Shown here: positions 1 through 8,074 of the stretch, in pieces
Layout: every line of letters starts with the position of its first letter
Numbering within the stretch: the stretch's first letter is position 1
DNA from: Rothia kristinae NBRC 15354
GTDB taxonomy: Bacteria; Actinomycetota; Actinomycetes; Actinomycetales; Micrococcaceae
Direction: 5' to 3'
NCBI RefSeq assembly: GCF_001570865.1
Contig: NZ_BCSM01000002.1
Location: forward strand, 62,001-126,000
Length of the DNA stretch: 64,000 nt
Made by a program: the position numbers and the translations under genes
Notes under the pieces: model-generated
Database searches by the model: none
What the model was told of the DNA's origin: nothing
Seen by the model: the letters and a program-made list of their open reading frames with translations, nothing else

Positions 1-593
1 CCAACTTCACGGACCGCGGATTCGACGCCGGGTGGGGCCGTGAGGTGGAGGAGGCCGTGCGGACCCGGACCGCCGCGGGCCGCGCCCCCGCCAGCGTGGT
101 GCGCACGACCGGCATCCCCCTGTGGGAGGAGTACGCGCGCGGGGTCGAGCAGGGGGTGCTGGTCAGCCGCGGGATGCCGGAGCGGCTCACCCCCACCGGG
201 GCCGTGTGGGGCCCGGATCCCTCCGGAAAGCAGCTGCCCGCGGATCGGGAACCGGAAGCCGCCGCCTCCGGAGGCCTGGGACCCTCGGCATCGGAGGAGC
301 TGGTGATGCCCGCGAGCTGGGATCCGTTCCCTGCGGGGCATGAGGAGCCGGTGGAGGTGGTCTTCTGGAACACCGGCTTCCGCCCGGCCATGAATCACCT
401 GGCGCCCCTGAGGCTGCGCGAACCCGGCGGCGGGATCCGGATGCTGGATGAGGTCAGCCCCGCCCGCGACCGACGGATCCTGCTGGTGGGGTACGGCTCC
501 ACGGCGTCGACGATCGGCGCCAACCGGGCCGGGCGGCTGGCCGGTCGCACCCTGGCCCGCCGTCTCGCCGAGGACGAGCGCCCCCGAGGATGA
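1..593 (+). CDS. Flavin-containing monooxygenase-like FAD/NAD(P) oxidoreductase, C-terminal part (5' end outside window)
   Basis: The reading frame is open from the first bases of the window and ends at TGA 591-593, so the gene is cut at its 5' end. The visible part resembles the C-terminal region of CzcO-type flavoproteins: a segment FWNTGFRPAMNHLAPL followed by LVGYGSTASTIGANRAGR, the usual late FAD-contacting GYG..S.STIGANRAGR stretch. The nucleotide-binding GxGxxG motifs expected near the N terminus are not in the window. Family members oxidise organic substrates with NADPH, FAD and O2; the substrate here cannot be inferred. The family call is fairly safe, the function is open. Confidence 0.7.
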   Translation, partial: NFTDRGFDAGWGREVEEAVRTRTAAGRAPASVVRTTGIPLWEEYARGVEQGVLVSRGMPERLTPTGAVWGPDPSGKQLPADREPEAAASGGLGPSASEELVMPASWDPFPAGHEEPVEVVFWNTGFRPAMNHLAPLRLREPGGGIRMLDEVSPARDRRILLVGYGSTASTIGANRAGRLAGRTLARRLAEDERPRG

Positions 594-837
594 CGCCGGG
601 GCACCACCGACGCCCTCCCTCTCGCCCAGCTCTCGCTGCCCACCCCGTCGCTCCGCCGGATGATTTCGGGAGCCGTGCGGTATTTCAGGAGCCCCCGCAG
701 TGCTCCCGAGACACCGCGCGGCTCCCAAAGCGCTTCGGCCGAACCCGCTCCGCTGCCCGGGTGGCGCGGCGGGACCCCCGCGTGGGCGGCGGCTAGCCTG
801 GAAACGGACATCCTCCCCGCGCGCAAAGGACGGCTTC

Positions 838-1611
838 GTGGCACCCCAGCTGATGGCCTTCGATCTGGACGGCACCCTGATCTTCGATCTGCGGATCGCA
901 CAGGAGAGCATCGACGCGATCCGCGCCTGGCAGGAGGCCGGGAACCTCGCGGTGTGCGCCACGGGCAAGTCCATCGCCTCCACCCGCCACGCCCTGGAGG
1001 GCACGGGCCTGCGCTTCGACTACTGCGTGACGTACACGGGCGCCGTCATCACGGACGCGGGCTTCCGGGTGCTGCGCGCCAGGACGCTGCCGGGTGAGGT
1101 GGTCCAGGAGGTGGTGCAGCGGATGTCGGGGGAATCCGGCGTCGCCGTGTACGGCACCACCCTGGACACCGACGACGTGCGCTTCTCCAACCGCACCGGC
1201 CGGGCCAGCACGGAGATCCTGCCGCACTTCGTGGAGATGGACGCCGCGCAGATCCCGGAGCACGAGTTCGTCGGGGTGCCGCTGTGGGTGACGGACCCGG
1301 AGAAGATCGACCCGCTGCACGAGGAGCTGTCCGCCCGCTACGTCGGGGTCATGGACTGCCACCGCAACCAGACCTTCCTGGACCTGGTGCCGCCGGATAC
1401 GCACAAGGGCACGGGTCTGGCGTGGCTGGACGAGCACCACCTGGGTGGTCGCTACGAGACGTACTCGATCGGGGATTCGTGGAATGACCTGGGCATGCAC
1501 GCCTGGGCGGACCACTCGGCGTCCTTCCCGTACTCCCCGCAGGCCGTGCAGGAGGCCACCGAGACCGTGGTGCCCACCGCAGCGGAGTGGATCCGCCGCC
1601 TGCTCGCCTGA
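838..1611 (+). CDS. HAD superfamily (Cof-like, subclass IIB) hydrolase
   Basis: A 257-residue cytosolic phosphatase-type protein. Motif I is FDLDGTL at residues 7-13 (nucleophile and acid Asp), and motif IV is GDSWNDLGM near residue 215 (Mg2+ ligands), with a large cap between them, as in Cof/YbiV-type HAD-IIB sugar-phosphate phosphatases. The GTG start at 838 was chosen because AAAGGA (825-830) lies 7 nt upstream and the DLDGTL motif then sits at the usual distance from the N terminus; longer readings add only GC-rich, family-unlike sequence. A TAGCCT -10-like box lies at about 794. The gene stands alone. Substrate unknown. Confidence 0.85.
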   Translation: MAPQLMAFDLDGTLIFDLRIAQESIDAIRAWQEAGNLAVCATGKSIASTRHALEGTGLRFDYCVTYTGAVITDAGFRVLRARTLPGEVVQEVVQRMSGESGVAVYGTTLDTDDVRFSNRTGRASTEILPHFVEMDAAQIPEHEFVGVPLWVTDPEKIDPLHEELSARYVGVMDCHRNQTFLDLVPPDTHKGTGLAWLDEHHLGGRYETYSIGDSWNDLGMHAWADHSASFPYSPQAVQEATETVVPTAAEWIRRLLA

Positions 1612-1635
1612 TCCGCAGCGCCCCACACAGGGGGG

Positions 1636-2442
1636 TCAGCGGCGCGGGTAGGGCTCCAGGACGAAGGTGCGGCCGTCGGCGGTGGAGCGTCGGCACAGGT
1701 CCGCGAAGTCCTCGCCGTCGTGCACGCGGGTGCGGACCTCTGGGCGGCGGGTCAGCGGGTACAGGCTCAGCCCCACCATCACCGCGAAGGAGTGACCGGT
1801 GGCCGTGAATCCGGTGCCCGGCAGGAACCCGTAGACCACGACGCCGAGCAGCACCGTCAGCAGCGCCGCCCGGTTCCATCCGCGCAGCCGGTAGACCATG
1901 ATCCCGGCCAGGGCCATGAACCCGTAGCTGGCGCCGGTGTCCTGCACGTTCCACAGGGACTCCGGCCCGTGGAACCAGCGGATCCGCACGTAGACGCCCC
2001 ACGCGGTGAGCAGGGTGGCCACGATGTGCCCGGTCGCGAAGACGACGACGGCCCGCCCTGTGCCCAGCCACCGCTCCGCCGGAGCGAGGAACACCAGGAA
2101 CAGCGCGCCCCACAGCAGCAGCTCCGTCCCGGAGACGAAGAACGCGCTGCGCACCAGGACCCGCAGGGGGTCGCGGGTGAGGTGCTCCAGGTTGGTGGAC
2201 TGCGCGGCGAGGAACAGCTCCTTGGCATGCTCCGGCATCCCCAGCAGCACCCAGGTGGTCACCGCAAGGATCCCCACGTAGATGCAGGTTCCGGGGGCAC
2301 TGGCCACGTACCACCGCAGGTATCCGCCGTGCCGCTGCCAGAAGGTGCGCATCCAGCGGGTGGGGGCCCAGCCCTGGGCCAGGGAGATCAGCACGAGCAC
2401 GGCCGCACCGAGCGCGAGCAGCCGCGCGATCATGGGGAGCAT
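1636..2442 (-). CDS. Rhomboid-like integral membrane protein
   Basis: A 268-residue protein with about six to seven hydrophobic segments. It carries features of the actinobacterial rhomboid-like family: an N-terminal helix, a segment with GHIVATLL, GASYGF near residue 160 (position of the catalytic serine loop) and TGHSFAVMVGLSL near residue 215 (position of the catalytic histidine). The serine loop reads G-A-S-Y-G rather than canonical G-x-S-G, so proteolytic activity is not certain. The ATG at 2442 is preceded by AGGATGG. It is divergent from the membrane protein gene that begins at 2506. Cytosolic C-terminal tail is short and basic. Confidence 0.7.
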   Translation of the reverse strand: MLPMIARLLALGAAVLVLISLAQGWAPTRWMRTFWQRHGGYLRWYVASAPGTCIYVGILAVTTWVLLGMPEHAKELFLAAQSTNLEHLTRDPLRVLVRSAFFVSGTELLLWGALFLVFLAPAERWLGTGRAVVVFATGHIVATLLTAWGVYVRIRWFHGPESLWNVQDTGASYGFMALAGIMVYRLRGWNRAALLTVLLGVVVYGFLPGTGFTATGHSFAVMVGLSLYPLTRRPEVRTRVHDGEDFADLCRRSTADGRTFVLEPYPRR

Positions 2443-2493
2443 GGACCACCATCCTAAGCGTCGCGGGAGGATGGGACGGCGCGGGTCCTCCCG

Positions 2494-2499
2494 TAGACT
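2494..2499 (+). promoter_or_regulatory. -10 box TAGACT, probable leaderless start
   Basis: TAGACT fits the actinobacterial TANNNT -10 pattern and ends 6 nt before ATG 2506. No Shine-Dalgarno sequence is visible, so transcription probably begins at or next to the start codon. Confidence 0.5.
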
Positions 2500-2505
2500 C
2501 TCCCG

Positions 2506-3606
2506 ATGACCTCCTCCCGCCGCACCGCAGACTCCCCCGCGACGCTGCTGATCATCGCCGACCCCGGTCTGCCCACCCGCCGGCTGCGCCGGATCCAGGA
2601 TGATCTGGTCCGGCGGCTGGAGACGACGACGCCGGGTGGGGCCCGCCTGCTGACCCGCACCGGAACCGTGCGGGTGCGCCCGGATGACACCATCGACCTC
2701 GGCGTCGCCGCGGATCTGGCCCCGGATGACCGCACCGTGGATGCGACCATCCTGCTCACGGAGATGCCGCGGCACGCCGGCGGGCACCCGCTGGTCGCGG
2801 AGACCTTCGCGGACCAGCGCGTCGCCGTCGTCTCCTGCCCCACCCTGGGGGTGCTCTTCCCCCGACGCCGCCTGGTGCGCACCATCCTCGCCTGCGCGGC
2901 CCGGCTGCTGGATGCGAAGGAGGACCGGGGAAGCCAGCACTGGAACCGGTGGAAGCGCCACCCTGCCACGGGGCACCTGAGCCTGTTCGCCCACACGATC
3001 ACGGGGGTGCCGCGCACCGTGTTGGGGATGGTCGCGGCCAACGACCCCTGGAGCACCGCCCCGAAGCTGTCCAGCGCGATGGCGGCGGCGGCCGGTGTGG
3101 GGGCGTTCGGGGTGTTCTACAGCTCCATCTGGCAGATGTCCGACGCGCTGAGCACGGCCCGGCTGCTGAGCATCGGGGTGCTGGCGGTGGTGCTGATGAC
3201 GGGATGGCTGCTGGTGAGCAACCGCCTGTGGGATCGCCCGGCGAAGGAGCGGCTGGGCACCGTCGTCGGCCTCTACAACGCCTCCACCGTGCTGACGCTG
3301 CTGCTGTGCGTGCTGGTGCTCTACGCGGGGCTGGTGGTGCTGATCCTGCTGGCGGGGCTGGTGGTGATCGACCCGGAGTTCATGGCCGCGACCCTCGGCA
3401 CCGGGGAGGTCGGGTTCACCAACTACCTGGACATCGCGTGGATGAGCGCGGCCATGGGGGTGGTGGCCGGGGCTCTGGGCTCCAGCTTCGACTCGCAGAC
3501 GGATCTGCGGCGCCTGACCCACGGGCAGCGCGAGCGCCAGCGCCGCCTGACGGAGGAGAGCGGGGAGGGCTCGCAGGACGCCGCGCCCGGGACCCACCGG
3601 GGGTGA
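2506..3606 (+). CDS. Conserved actinobacterial membrane protein of unknown function
   Basis: A 366-residue protein with two parts. Residues 1-165 are soluble and alpha/beta-like (ATLLIIADPGLP, VAVVSCPTLG), with a basic cluster FPRRRLVR. Residues 185-330 hold about four membrane helices, including a long hydrophobic run near residues 262-288 and a last helix ending AALG-SSFDSQ. The tail is charged and basic. I recognise it only as a family seen in other actinobacteria beside unrelated genes; no catalytic motif is evident. ATG 2506 follows a -10-like box by 6 nt without an SD. It converges on ohr across a shared hairpin. Confidence 0.65.
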   Translation: MTSSRRTADSPATLLIIADPGLPTRRLRRIQDDLVRRLETTTPGGARLLTRTGTVRVRPDDTIDLGVAADLAPDDRTVDATILLTEMPRHAGGHPLVAETFADQRVAVVSCPTLGVLFPRRRLVRTILACAARLLDAKEDRGSQHWNRWKRHPATGHLSLFAHTITGVPRTVLGMVAANDPWSTAPKLSSAMAAAAGVGAFGVFYSSIWQMSDALSTARLLSIGVLAVVLMTGWLLVSNRLWDRPAKERLGTVVGLYNASTVLTLLLCVLVLYAGLVVLILLAGLVVIDPEFMAATLGTGEVGFTNYLDIAWMSAAMGVVAGALGSSFDSQTDLRRLTHGQRERQRRLTEESGEGSQDAAPGTHRG

Positions 3607-3617
3607 GTCCCGGGCGC
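3583..3617. terminator. Bidirectional hairpin terminator
   Basis: Arms GCGCCCGGGAC (3583-3593) and GTCCCGGGCGC (3607-3617) form a perfect 11-bp stem around the stop codon at 3604-3606. It lies between convergent genes (2506-3606 + and ohr -). There is no long T tract, which is usual in high-GC actinobacteria. Confidence 0.55.
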
Positions 3618-3633
3618 GGGCGTCGGGCCGGGG

Positions 3634-4056
3634 TCAGTCCTCGACGACGCTGACGGTGACCTCGATGTTGCCGCGGGTCGCGTTGGAGTAGGGGCAGACC
3701 TGGTGGGCCTGGTCCGCCAGCTGCTGGGCGACGTCGTGCTCCAGGTGCGGCAGCACGACCTCCAGGGCCACGGCCAGGCCGAATCCGCCCTTCCCGTTGT
3801 CCCCGATGCTGACCTTGGCGCCGACGGCGGAGTCGGAGGTGTCCGCCTTCGCCTGGCGGGCGACCATCTTCAGGGCGGAGTGGAAGCAGGCGGCGTACCC
3901 GGCGGCGAACAGCTGCTCGGGGTTGTACCCGTTCCCGGACCCGCCCATGGACTTCGGGGTGGCCAGGTCCAGCTCGAGGTCGGCGTCCTTGACGGAGACG
4001 TGGCCGTTGCGGGCCTCGCCGGTGGACAGCGCTTCGGTGGTGTACTTCGGTTCCAT
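3634..4056 (-). CDS. ohr: Organic hydroperoxide resistance protein (Ohr/OsmC family)
   Basis: A 140-residue cytosolic thiol peroxidase that reduces organic (lipid) hydroperoxides using lipoyl/dihydrolipoamide electrons. The two redox cysteines are Cys57 (AAGYAACFHSAL) and Cys121 (QVCPYSNATRGNIEV); Arg16 in the GEARNGHV turn and Glu47 are the partner residues known from Ohr structures. Length matches the family. ATG 4056 is preceded at 5 nt by AGGAGGA. No OhrR regulator gene is beside it, so its usual MarR-type control cannot be assigned here. Ohr is preferred over OsmC because of the RNGHV and CPYSNATRGN signatures. Confidence 0.93.
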   Translation of the reverse strand: MEPKYTTEALSTGEARNGHVSVKDADLELDLATPKSMGGSGNGYNPEQLFAAGYAACFHSALKMVARQAKADTSDSAVGAKVSIGDNGKGGFGLAVALEVVLPHLEHDVAQQLADQAHQVCPYSNATRGNIEVTVSVVED

Positions 4057-4146
4057 GGGGTCCTCCTCGGGACGTTTCCGGTGGTCGAGCTCCACACTAG
4101 GCCCGGTCTCGGGCCGGGCACGACGCCGCCCGGCCCGGTTCCGCTG

Positions 4147-4743
4147 TCAGCGCGAGGCGCCGTCGTCGTCCCGGTCCCGGGCGGCGGGTGCGAGGATCAG
4201 CTCCGCGCCGCGCACGCCGTCCAGCAGCGCGGGGTCCGGCTCCGTCCCGGTGCGCAGGATGCTCAGGTGCCCGGTGTCCTCCAGGATGACCCCGCGCACC
4301 TGGTCCAGCCGGGTGATGCCGGCCGCCCGCAGGGCCGCGCAGATCTCCCGGTGCGTCAGGTGGGCGCGGCGCAGCGATCGCTCCAGGAATTCGCCGTGGG
4401 CCATGAGGGCCAGGGGCTGGTGGCGCAGCCGCCGGGTGGCGCTCACCCGCTGCAGGGTGCCGAAGAGGATCTCCAGGAAGATCAGGGTCCCCAGCCCGAC
4501 GATGCCGGCGCCGAGGGTCGGGTGGTTGCCGAGGATCACGCGCCCGGCCACCGCCCCGAACATGATGATGATCAGCGCGTCCAGGCCGTTCCAGCTGGAC
4601 AGCAGCCGCACTCCGAAGACCCGCACCAGCAGCACGAAGCACAGGTAGATGCCCACGGCTGCGGCGATGACCACGGGGATCCGCCAGGGTTCGATCCCCA
4701 GCTCCCTCCACACCAGGTGACCCAGATCCGGCGGCAGACTCAT
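4147..4743 (-). CDS. DUF421 (YetF-type) membrane protein
   Basis: About 198 residues. Residues 25-110 contain three membrane helices (RIPVVIAAAVGIYLCFVLL, LDALIIIMFGAVAGRVI, AGIVGLGTLIFLEILFG), followed by a soluble C-terminal domain with HGEFLERSLRRAHLTHREICAALR and VRGVILEDTGHLSIL, the typical YetF arrangement. Function unknown in the family; often linked to spore or envelope stress in Bacillus. I chose ATG 4743, with TTAGGA 8 nt upstream. A GTG at 4773 would overlap the end of the upstream tetR by 4 nt (GTGA) and is an alternative that implies translational coupling. It is co-directional with that regulator. Confidence 0.75.
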   Translation of the reverse strand: MSLPPDLGHLVWRELGIEPWRIPVVIAAAVGIYLCFVLLVRVFGVRLLSSWNGLDALIIIMFGAVAGRVILGNHPTLGAGIVGLGTLIFLEILFGTLQRVSATRRLRHQPLALMAHGEFLERSLRRAHLTHREICAALRAAGITRLDQVRGVILEDTGHLSILRTGTEPDPALLDGVRGAELILAPAARDRDDDGASR

Positions 4744-4769
4744 GCCGCCCATCCTAATGACGACGCCGC

Positions 4770-5291
4770 TCACCCCCTGACGAGACCCCGGACCACCTCG
4801 AGCACCCGCTCGAGGTCCTCCCCGGTGGTCTGCACGGCCACGGACAGTCCGGCGTCGTAGTACAGCCCGTCCCCGATCAGCAGGATCGCCCGGGCCCTGC
4901 CCGGATCCCCCACCTCCTCGAGGATCAGCGCGTACCAGTCCCGGTGGATGGATTCCAGCAGCTCGCGCACCGCGGGGTGGGAGTCCTGGCTCAGCTGGGC
5001 GGCGGCGACCATGGACCGATCCAGGGGGGCGTCCTCGTAGGCGGAGGAGCGCACGTAGTGCACGGAGGCGCCCTCGGGGCAGGTGCGCATGGTGTGCAGG
5101 TCCTCCCGGATCATCTCCCGCAGCCGATCCAGCTGCCCCTGCACCAGGGCGTCCTTGTCCTTGAAGTGGTAGAGCAGGCCGCCCTTGGACAGACCTGCGC
5201 GCTCGACGACGGCGTTCAGCGTGGCCGCGCGCTCTCCCCCTTCGATGAGGAGGGATTCGTAGGCGTCGAGGATGCGGTCCCGTGAGCTCAT
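4770..5291 (-). CDS. TetR/AcrR family transcriptional repressor of the adjacent efflux gene
   Basis: A 173-residue TetR regulator. The helix-turn-helix covers about residues 25-50 (LNAVVERAGLSKGGLLYHFKDKDALV), the GGLLYHF motif being typical. The C-terminal domain resembles TetR_C_33-like ligand domains. It is divergent from the MFS exporter at 5462 and shares a 170-bp gap with a clear inverted repeat, so repression of that exporter and of itself is the simplest reading. A TAGGGT box (5299-5304, minus strand) ends 7 nt before ATG 5291, with no SD, suggesting a leaderless mRNA whose -35 lies inside the operator. Confidence 0.88.
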   Translation of the reverse strand: MSSRDRILDAYESLLIEGGERAATLNAVVERAGLSKGGLLYHFKDKDALVQGQLDRLREMIREDLHTMRTCPEGASVHYVRSSAYEDAPLDRSMVAAAQLSQDSHPAVRELLESIHRDWYALILEEVGDPGRARAILLIGDGLYYDAGLSVAVQTTGEDLERVLEVVRGLVRG

Positions 5292-5298
5292 GATCCCG

Positions 5299-5334
5299 AC
5301 CCTAGCCCCTGGCGCGCTGAACCGTCCAGACGGT
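5299..5334. promoter_or_regulatory. TetR operator overlapping the tetR promoter
   Basis: ACCGTC CA GACGGT (5321-5334) is an inverted repeat with perfect 6-bp arms and a 2-bp spacer, the size and symmetry common for TetR-family operators. The minus-strand -10 TAGGGT is at 5304-5299, and a TGGACG -35-like hexamer 18 bp upstream falls inside the operator. A bound repressor would cover the tetR -35 and lie 128 bp before the exporter start codon. Confidence 0.55.
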
Positions 5335-5461
5335 ACAGTAGCGGACGATCGACCGCATCCCCCTGCCGCGAACCGTCACTCCCGTGGCCTCTGGACCGCC
5401 CAGAAGCCACGCCCCTGACGGCTCGGCGGGGAAGACCCGAGCAGCACCGTGAGGAGGACCC

Positions 5462-7045
5462 GTGTACACCGCGCCCCTGCCCCGCATCACCCCGACCACC
5501 GGAACGCACCCCACCGCCGCCCAGCCCCCGCACCCCGCCAGCGCGCGACGCCGCTGGGCCGCGCTGAGCGTGCTCATGCTCCCGGTGCTGCTGGTCGCGG
5601 TGGACAACACCGTGCTCTCCTTCGCCCTGCCCGCGATCTCCGAGGCGCTGCGCCCCAGCGGCAACCAGCTGCTGTGGATCGTGGACGTCTACCCGCTGGT
5701 CCTGGCGGGGGTGCTGGTGCCGATGGGCTCCCTGGGGGACCGGATCGGTCGGCGTCGGCTCCTGCTGATCGGGGCCACCGGGTTCACCGCGCTCTCCGCG
5801 GCGGCCGCCTTCGCGCCGTCAGCGGGCTGGCTGGTCGCCGCGCGGGCCGCGATGGGCTTCTTCGGGGCCATGCTCATGCCGGCCACCCTCTCCCTGATCC
5901 GCAACATCTTCCCCAACCCCCACGAGCGTCGCCTGGCCATCGCCATCTGGGCGGCCGGCTTCTCCGGCGGGGCGGCCCTGGGACCCATCGTCGGCGGCTT
6001 CCTGCTGGAGCACTTCACGTGGGGCTCGGTGTTCCTGCTCGCGGTGCCGGTGATGCTGCCGCTGCTGGCCCTGGGCCCGATCCTCGTCCCGGAGTCCCGG
6101 GATCCCCACCCCGGCCCGGTGGATCCGTGGAGCATCCTGCTGGCCCTAGCCACCATGACGCCGCTGATCTACGGCATCAAGACCTTCGCCACCGAGGGTC
6201 CGGGTTGGCAGGCCCTGGTTCCGGCGGCGGTGGCGCTCGCGGCCGGCTTCGCCTTCGTCCGGCGCCAGCTGCGCCGTCCCGAGCCGATGCTGGACGTGCG
6301 GCTGTTCCGCAACCCCGTATTCACCGGGGCCATCCTGTCCAACCTGTTCAGCGTGTTCTCCCTGGTGGGGTTCCTGTACTACATCTCCCAGCACCTGCAG
6401 CTGGTCAGCGGCTACTCCCCCATGCAGGCCGGCTTCCTGCTGCTGCCGGGTCTGGCGATCACGATCGTCGCGGGCCTGGTGGTGGTGCGCCTGGTGAAGC
6501 GGTGGCGGCCCTCCCGGGTGGTCACCGGCGGACTGCTGCTCAACGCGGCGGGCTTCGCGCTGGCGGCCTGGGCGGGTCCGCAGGGCTCCGACGTCGGGCT
6601 GATCGCGGCCTTCGCGGTGCTGGGCGCGGGCATCGGCTTCGCGGAGACCATCGCCAATGACATGATCCTGGCCGCGGTGCCGGCGCAGAAGGCCGGGGCG
6701 GCCTCGGCGATCTCGGAGACCGCGTACGAGACCGGCTCCGTGCTGGGCACGGCCGTGCTGGGCTCGGTGCTGAACTTCGCATACCGGGCGCACCTGGAGA
6801 TCCCGGCCGGGATTCCCGACGACGCCCGGGAGGCTTCCCGGGAGACCCTCGGCGGGGCGGTGGACACCGCCGGGACCCTGCCCGGACAGCTCGGGGAGGC
6901 CCTGCTGGACTCGGCCCGGCGCGCCTTCGACTCGGGGGTGCTGATCACCAGCCTGATCGGGGTGGTGCTGATGCTCGCCGCCGCGGTGATGGCCTGGCGC
7001 ACCCTGGGTGGTGCGGACGAGAAGCTGGAGACCACCCGGGACTGA
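5462..7045 (+). CDS. MFS multidrug exporter, DHA2 (14-TM, QacA/SmvA-like)
   Basis: A 527-residue inner-membrane proton antiporter. TM1 carries AVDNTVLSFALPAI (the DHA2 motif D1 with a conserved Asp), the loop between TM2 and TM3 has GSLGDRIGRRRLLLIG (motif A), and TM5 has GGAALGPIVGGFLLEHF (motif C, antiporter signature). The count of about 14 helices and WIVDVYPLVLAGVLVP fit QacA/SmvA-type cationic-drug and biocide exporters. The substrate is inferred only from the family. GTG 5462 follows GAGGAGGA at 5451-5458. It is divergent from tetR and probably repressed by it. Confidence 0.88.
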   Translation: MYTAPLPRITPTTGTHPTAAQPPHPASARRRWAALSVLMLPVLLVAVDNTVLSFALPAISEALRPSGNQLLWIVDVYPLVLAGVLVPMGSLGDRIGRRRLLLIGATGFTALSAAAAFAPSAGWLVAARAAMGFFGAMLMPATLSLIRNIFPNPHERRLAIAIWAAGFSGGAALGPIVGGFLLEHFTWGSVFLLAVPVMLPLLALGPILVPESRDPHPGPVDPWSILLALATMTPLIYGIKTFATEGPGWQALVPAAVALAAGFAFVRRQLRRPEPMLDVRLFRNPVFTGAILSNLFSVFSLVGFLYYISQHLQLVSGYSPMQAGFLLLPGLAITIVAGLVVVRLVKRWRPSRVVTGGLLLNAAGFALAAWAGPQGSDVGLIAAFAVLGAGIGFAETIANDMILAAVPAQKAGAASAISETAYETGSVLGTAVLGSVLNFAYRAHLEIPAGIPDDAREASRETLGGAVDTAGTLPGQLGEALLDSARRAFDSGVLITSLIGVVLMLAAAVMAWRTLGGADEKLETTRD

Positions 7046-7169
7046 ACCGTCGCAGCCGGCGCCACCCCCCGGGGAGGAGACCGCCTCTGAGAGCGAAACC
7101 CCTGGTCAGCACCCACTGCCCGGGAGAGACTGGTGGGGTACACCACCGTCATCGGAAGGCTTTGAGACC

Positions 7170-7970
7170 ATGGACCTGGGCATCGAGGGCAAGATCGCGC
7201 TGATCACCGGAGGGGACTCCGGGATCGGCTGGCACACCGCCCAGCGGCTGCTGGCGGAGGGGGCCGTCGTCGTCATCTCGGATCGGGATGAGGAGAAGCT
7301 GGCCGAGGCCGCCCAGCGGCTGGAGGCCCCGGAGGGCCGCCTGCACGCCTTCCCCGCGGACATCGCCAGCCAGCAGGACCTGCGCCGTCTGCACGAGCAG
7401 GTGCGCGAGGCCGCCGGGAGCATCGACATCCTGGTGCAGTCCGCCGGGATCACCGGCGCCCAGGGGTACTTCCACGAGATCGACGACGCCGGGTGGACCG
7501 ACACCCTCGAGGCGGATCTGCTGGGCCCGGTGCGCCTGATCCGGGAGTTCCTGCCGGATCTGCGCGAGGGCGGCTGGGGCCGGCTGGTGCTGCTGGCCTC
7601 GGAGGACGCCGTGCAGCCCTACGACGACGAGCTGCCCTACTGCGCGGCGAAGGCCGGGATCCTGGCGCTGGCCAAGGGCCTGTCCCGCACGTATGCGCGG
7701 GAGGGGCTGCTGGTCAACGCCGTCTCCCCGGCCTTCATCCGCACGCCGATGACGGACGCGATGATGCGGCGGCGCTCGGAGCAGCTGGGCGTCTCCTTCG
7801 ACGAGGCGATCGAATCCTTCCTGGACGAGCAGCGCCCGCACATGGAGCTCAAGCGCCGCGGCACCCCGGAGGAGGTGGCCCCCGTGATCGCGTTCCTGTG
7901 CTCGGACCTGGCGTCCTTCGTCAACGGGTCCAACTACCGCGTGGACTCCGGGTCCGTGGCCACCCTCTGA
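7170..7970 (+). CDS. Short-chain dehydrogenase/reductase
   Basis: A 266-residue cytosolic NAD(P)-dependent oxidoreductase of classical SDR type. The cofactor motif TGGDSGIG is at residues 13-20; the catalytic Ser is in LLASEDAV and the YxxxK pair in YCAAKAG. LITGGDSGIGWHTAQ and DRDEEK (acidic residue after beta-2) favour NAD(H) over NADP(H), but this is an inference. The C-terminal NGSNYRVDSGSV replaces the common G..i.VdGG. ATG 7170 has GGAAGG about 10 nt upstream. It follows the exporter by 124 bp on the same strand; co-transcription is possible but unproved. Confidence 0.85.
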   Translation: MDLGIEGKIALITGGDSGIGWHTAQRLLAEGAVVVISDRDEEKLAEAAQRLEAPEGRLHAFPADIASQQDLRRLHEQVREAAGSIDILVQSAGITGAQGYFHEIDDAGWTDTLEADLLGPVRLIREFLPDLREGGWGRLVLLASEDAVQPYDDELPYCAAKAGILALAKGLSRTYAREGLLVNAVSPAFIRTPMTDAMMRRRSEQLGVSFDEAIESFLDEQRPHMELKRRGTPEEVAPVIAFLCSDLASFVNGSNYRVDSGSVATL

Positions 7971-8002
7971 CCCAGCACGCGCCGGCCGGCGCACCGCCCT
8001 CG

Positions 8003-8057
8003 TCACGCTGGGTGCAGGATGTCGCGGACGGTCCGTAGACATCCTGCACCCAGCGCG
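8003..8057. repeat. Palindromic repeat element, copy 1
   Basis: Perfect 18-bp arms, CGCTGGGTGCAGGATGTC (8006-8023) and its complement (8038-8055), around a 14-nt centre that itself contains CGGAC-G-GTCCG. It lies between the convergent SDR and Old Yellow Enzyme genes and could act as a bidirectional terminator. An almost identical copy is at 11996-12048, so it is a dispersed element and not merely a local hairpin. Confidence 0.8.
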
Positions 8058-8074
8058 TCATCGGCGACGGAGGT

